Part shown: piece by piece, positions 5,561 to 7,440 of the stretch
Layout of the letters: every line of letters begins with the position of its first letter
How positions within the stretch are numbered: position 1 is the stretch's first letter
Source of the DNA: an uncultured Collinsella sp.
GTDB taxonomy: Bacteria; Actinomycetota; Coriobacteriia; Coriobacteriales; Coriobacteriaceae
Assembly: GCA_934654765.1 (NCBI GenBank)
Contig: CAKUGX010000095.1
Coordinates: forward strand, 1 to 7,440
Length of the DNA: 7,440 bases
Direction: 5' to 3'
Made by a program: the position numbers and the translations under genes
Notes under the pieces: generated by a model
Database searches by the model: none
What the model was told of the DNA's origin: nothing
The model's input: the letters and a program-made list of their open reading frames with translations, nothing else

Positions 5561-5600
5561 AAAAAGCCCGGTCGGCAGCCACAAAAGCTACCGACCGGGC
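5561..5600 (-). terminator. Intrinsic terminator of the OPT transporter gene
   Basis: In minus-strand RNA the stem formed by 5600-5587 and 5579-5566 is 14 bp long. It includes one G-U wobble that would be a C-A mismatch on the plus strand. The loop is 7 bases (5580-5586). It is followed directly by five T residues (plus-strand AAAAA at 5561-5565). It lies about 40 bases downstream of the OPT stop codon. Strand choice rests on the wobble pair and the T run. Confidence 0.85.
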
Positions 5601-5641
5601 AAGCCGTAGGCAATATGGTTGCCGTCGAGCAGCTGCTCAGC

Positions 5642-7345
5642 TTAGCCCAGCAGGCTTAAGCCCACGGAGACAAACGCCAGGATAACGCCGACGATGGACT
5701 CGCCGCCGAGCAAGCCACTGGCGACAACCAAGCCCTGTTCCTGGAAGGCGGCGTCCTTGGCAGCCCTCTCCTCGTCAGAAAGACCAGCGGTGGCGTCACG
5801 GTGGGCGGACCACTTGTCGTAGGCGAGCTTAACGCAGGAGCCCAAGAAGGCCGTGAGTGACATGTAGAACGGCAGGTACACGCCCAGGCCGATCATCATG
5901 GCCGGAATGCCGAGCCAGTACATGACGATACCGGCGATAAAGCCGCCTGCGAACCACGGCACGCTCGGGATGCCCGAGACCATGGTGGCGACGACGCTTG
6001 CTTGCGCGGCAACAAAGCTCTTGTCGGGGCCAAAGGCGTCCGGACCATAGGCGGTGACGAGCGCGACCATGACGGCGGCGGCGACCAGGGCGCCCACGAT
6101 GCCGCCGATGGCCTGGCCGATCCACTGCGCGCGCGGGTTGGTGCCCAGCACGGCGCCGGCCTTAAAGTCGTTCATGACGTCGCCCGCAAGGCCGCACGCC
6201 ACGGCTACGATGCCGGCGATAAAGAACAGCTTGACCTGAGCGATCTGTGCGAAGGCAGCCACGATGAGCATAACGATGAGGCCAAAGATCTCCATGGGGT
6301 CGATGCCCGTCTGGCCGCAGCTCTGTGCGCTCATGATGGTGGTGACAAAGGTGAACAGCGTCACGATGACGGCCGGAATGGGGCCAAGGTCAAGCACGAT
6401 GGCGATGATCACGGCGATGGCGGCAGCGCCCAGGCCGATGATGCCGGCGTCGAGCTTAAGGGAGCCCGAGATGAGCGATTGCTCGTCGGTGTCGGTGGAG
6501 CTGTCGGCGGCAAGACCGCGGACGATACCGGCGACCTGCGGCAGGATGTCCTTGAGGACGACGGCGACGCCAAAGCCCATCATGAGGCCCATGCCCAGGG
6601 ACTTGACGATGCCCTGCGCGGTCACAACGTCGAACAGACCGGCAGCGGTGCCGCCCACGATGATGCCAAAGTTGCCCAGCAGGGCGCCGGCAAACCAGAA
6701 GGCGACGGGGGCGAAGCCCACGAGGAAGCCGACGGAGAGCAGCATGGGCGAGTTGTAGATACCAAAGGTCACGCCGGGGATATTGAGCGTGCATAGCATG
6801 CTGGGCACCACGCCCAGGGCGTCGCGCAGCACGCTGTAGATGCCTGCGATGGCCATAGAGCCAAAGAGCTGCTTGCCGGTCTTGCCGCCGGCTTCGGTGG
6901 CGCGCAGGGTCTGAGCTGCGGCGTTGCCGGTGGGGAACTCCAACGCGGCATCCACGATAAAGTGACGGTGGATGAGCGCGGTGGCCAGCAGGCCCAGGAT
7001 GGTGCCGGCGAGTGCCACGATAAACATGTCGAGCCAGCTGATCTGGTCGGCATAGCCCAGCATCCAGGCGCCCGGGATGGTAAACGCCAGACCGCCGGCG
7101 ACCATGGCGCCTGCGGACATGATGGTGTGGGTGACGTTTGCCTCGTTGAGGCTGGCGTTGCCCATGAGCTTAAGGAAGAACAGTGAGATGACGGCAGCGA
7201 AGACGATCGGCCAGGGGAGTGCGCCCATCTTGAGGGCGGTGTAAGCCGAGCTTGCCGTGATGATCACGCAGCCAAGGACACCGATGACGACGCCGCGCAG
7301 CGTGAGTTGCCCGCGCATCGAAGCGCGGTTCGAGGGATTGCTCAT
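5642..7345 (-). CDS. OPT family (oligopeptide transporter) membrane protein
   Basis: This encodes 567 residues. ATG 7345 is preceded by AAAGGAG with a six-base gap. The protein is strongly hydrophobic with about 14 or more membrane helices. Conserved OPT segments appear in order: NEANVTHTIMSAGAMVAGG (67-85), LEFPTGNAAAQTLRATEAGG (135-154), SCGQTGIDPMEIFG (342-355), GLAGDVMNDFKAGAVLGTNP (385-404) and GIPAMMIGLGVYLPF (479-493). These match prokaryotic OPT proteins (TIGR00733-like). The length is at the short end of that group as I recall it, but both ends look complete. Hydrophilic loops lie at about 279-296 (DSSTDTDEQS) and 508-537 (charged, GLSDEERAAKDAAFQEQ). OPT proteins are secondary transporters of oligopeptides or related small molecules such as metal chelates. 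The substrate here cannot be read from sequence. It forms a single-gene unit with its own terminator. Confidence 0.9.
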   Translation of the reverse strand: MSNPSNRASMRGQLTLRGVVIGVLGCVIITASSAYTALKMGALPWPIVFAAVISLFFLKLMGNASLNEANVTHTIMSAGAMVAGGLAFTIPGAWMLGYADQISWLDMFIVALAGTILGLLATALIHRHFIVDAALEFPTGNAAAQTLRATEAGGKTGKQLFGSMAIAGIYSVLRDALGVVPSMLCTLNIPGVTFGIYNSPMLLSVGFLVGFAPVAFWFAGALLGNFGIIVGGTAAGLFDVVTAQGIVKSLGMGLMMGFGVAVVLKDILPQVAGIVRGLAADSSTDTDEQSLISGSLKLDAGIIGLGAAAIAVIIAIVLDLGPIPAVIVTLFTFVTTIMSAQSCGQTGIDPMEIFGLIVMLIVAAFAQIAQVKLFFIAGIVAVACGLAGDVMNDFKAGAVLGTNPRAQWIGQAIGGIVGALVAAAVMVALVTAYGPDAFGPDKSFVAAQASVVATMVSGIPSVPWFAGGFIAGIVMYWLGIPAMMIGLGVYLPFYMSLTAFLGSCVKLAYDKWSAHRDATAGLSDEERAAKDAAFQEQGLVVASGLLGGESIVGVILAFVSVGLSLLG

Positions 7346-7440
7346 ATAAAACTCCTTTGCGTATATCCGCTTCCCCCGGGAGCGCCGTTACGGATACGGC
7401 GCGGGAAGTCGGGTTACCAAGGGCCGCCGCGTGAGCTCGC
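7346..7440 (-). promoter_or_regulatory. Upstream leader of the OPT gene: SD and a two-part hairpin
   Basis: Reading on the minus strand toward the gene, GCGCCGT (7402-7396) and ACGGCGC (7388-7382) form a 7-bp stem around a 7-base loop. Outside it, CTTCCC (7408-7403) pairs with GGGAAG (7376-7371), with six unpaired bases on one side (7377-7381 plus an adjacent base). The hairpin ends about 15 bases before the Shine-Dalgarno AAAGGAG. Possible roles are a structured 5' leader or a terminator-like element of an upstream operon. A candidate promoter, TTGGTA then TATCCG about 18 bases later, would overlap the hairpin and is weak. The window ends before the upstream gene. Confidence 0.4.

Noticed and set aside
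5627..5638. GAGCAGCTGCTC palindrome next to the OPT stop codon
   Set aside because: This short 12-bp dyad lies between the stop codon and the terminator of the same transcript. Nothing marks it as a binding site and it could easily occur by chance in GC-rich DNA.
6002..6796. 264-codon plus-strand frame inside the OPT gene
   Set aside because: It is a His/Asp/Gly/Ala-rich shadow of the minus-strand transporter, whose conserved OPT motifs cover the same bases.
1..7440. Search for CRISPR arrays, tRNA/rRNA genes, insertion sequences and toxin-antitoxin pairs
   Set aside because: There are no regularly spaced exact repeats, no cloverleaf or rRNA-like stretch, no transposase-like protein and no terminal inverted repeats. 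The only repetitive region is the coiled-coil coding sequence, which repeats at the protein level.

Overview
The window looks like chromosomal DNA of a moderately high-GC Gram-positive bacterium. The best guess is an actinobacterium of the Coriobacteriia, such as a Collinsella-like gut commensal. This rests on GC-rich codon third positions in the large genes, an LAQTG-type sortase anchor of the kind linked to actinobacterial class E sortases, and the overall style of the surface protein. It is an inference from sequence features, not a database match.

Layout: (1) Bases 1-399 hold the C-terminal end of an unrecognised + strand gene. It stops at 166-168, but the same frame stays open to 399, so this is either an interrupted gene or two adjacent small reading frames. 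(2) A hairpin at 420-450 probably terminates the next gene. (3) 525-1664 (-) encodes a DUF389-family membrane protein (TIGR00341 type) with a near-perfect EF-hand-like calcium loop between two membrane segments. (4) 1665-1971 is the divergent control region. It holds a 12-bp perfect palindrome and a 30-bp near-palindrome that ends directly at the ribosome binding site of the next gene. (5) 1972-5442 (+) encodes a 1156-residue cell-wall-anchored protein: signal peptide, about 385 residues of alanine-rich coiled coil, a CAP (SCP/PR-1-like) domain, about 390 residues of alanine-rich coiled coil, a Pro/Ala/Lys linker, and an LAQTG sorting signal. (6) 5509-5600 carries two back-to-back intrinsic terminators, one for each converging gene. 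(7) 5642-7345 (-) encodes an OPT-family transporter, with a structured leader upstream up to the window edge.

The centrepiece is the surface protein. Its order of parts resembles the Gram-positive PrgA (surface exclusion) and SpyAD group of proteins. There a CAP-like domain sits at the far end of a long coiled-coil stalk and acts in adhesion or in blocking conjugative mating contacts. Here the arms on either side of the CAP domain are nearly equal in length, as expected if the chain goes out, forms the tip, and folds back to the anchor. No gene in the window supplies a partner function. The DUF389 protein and the OPT transporter look like independent single-gene units, and I see no multi-gene system, mobile element, CRISPR array or RNA gene.
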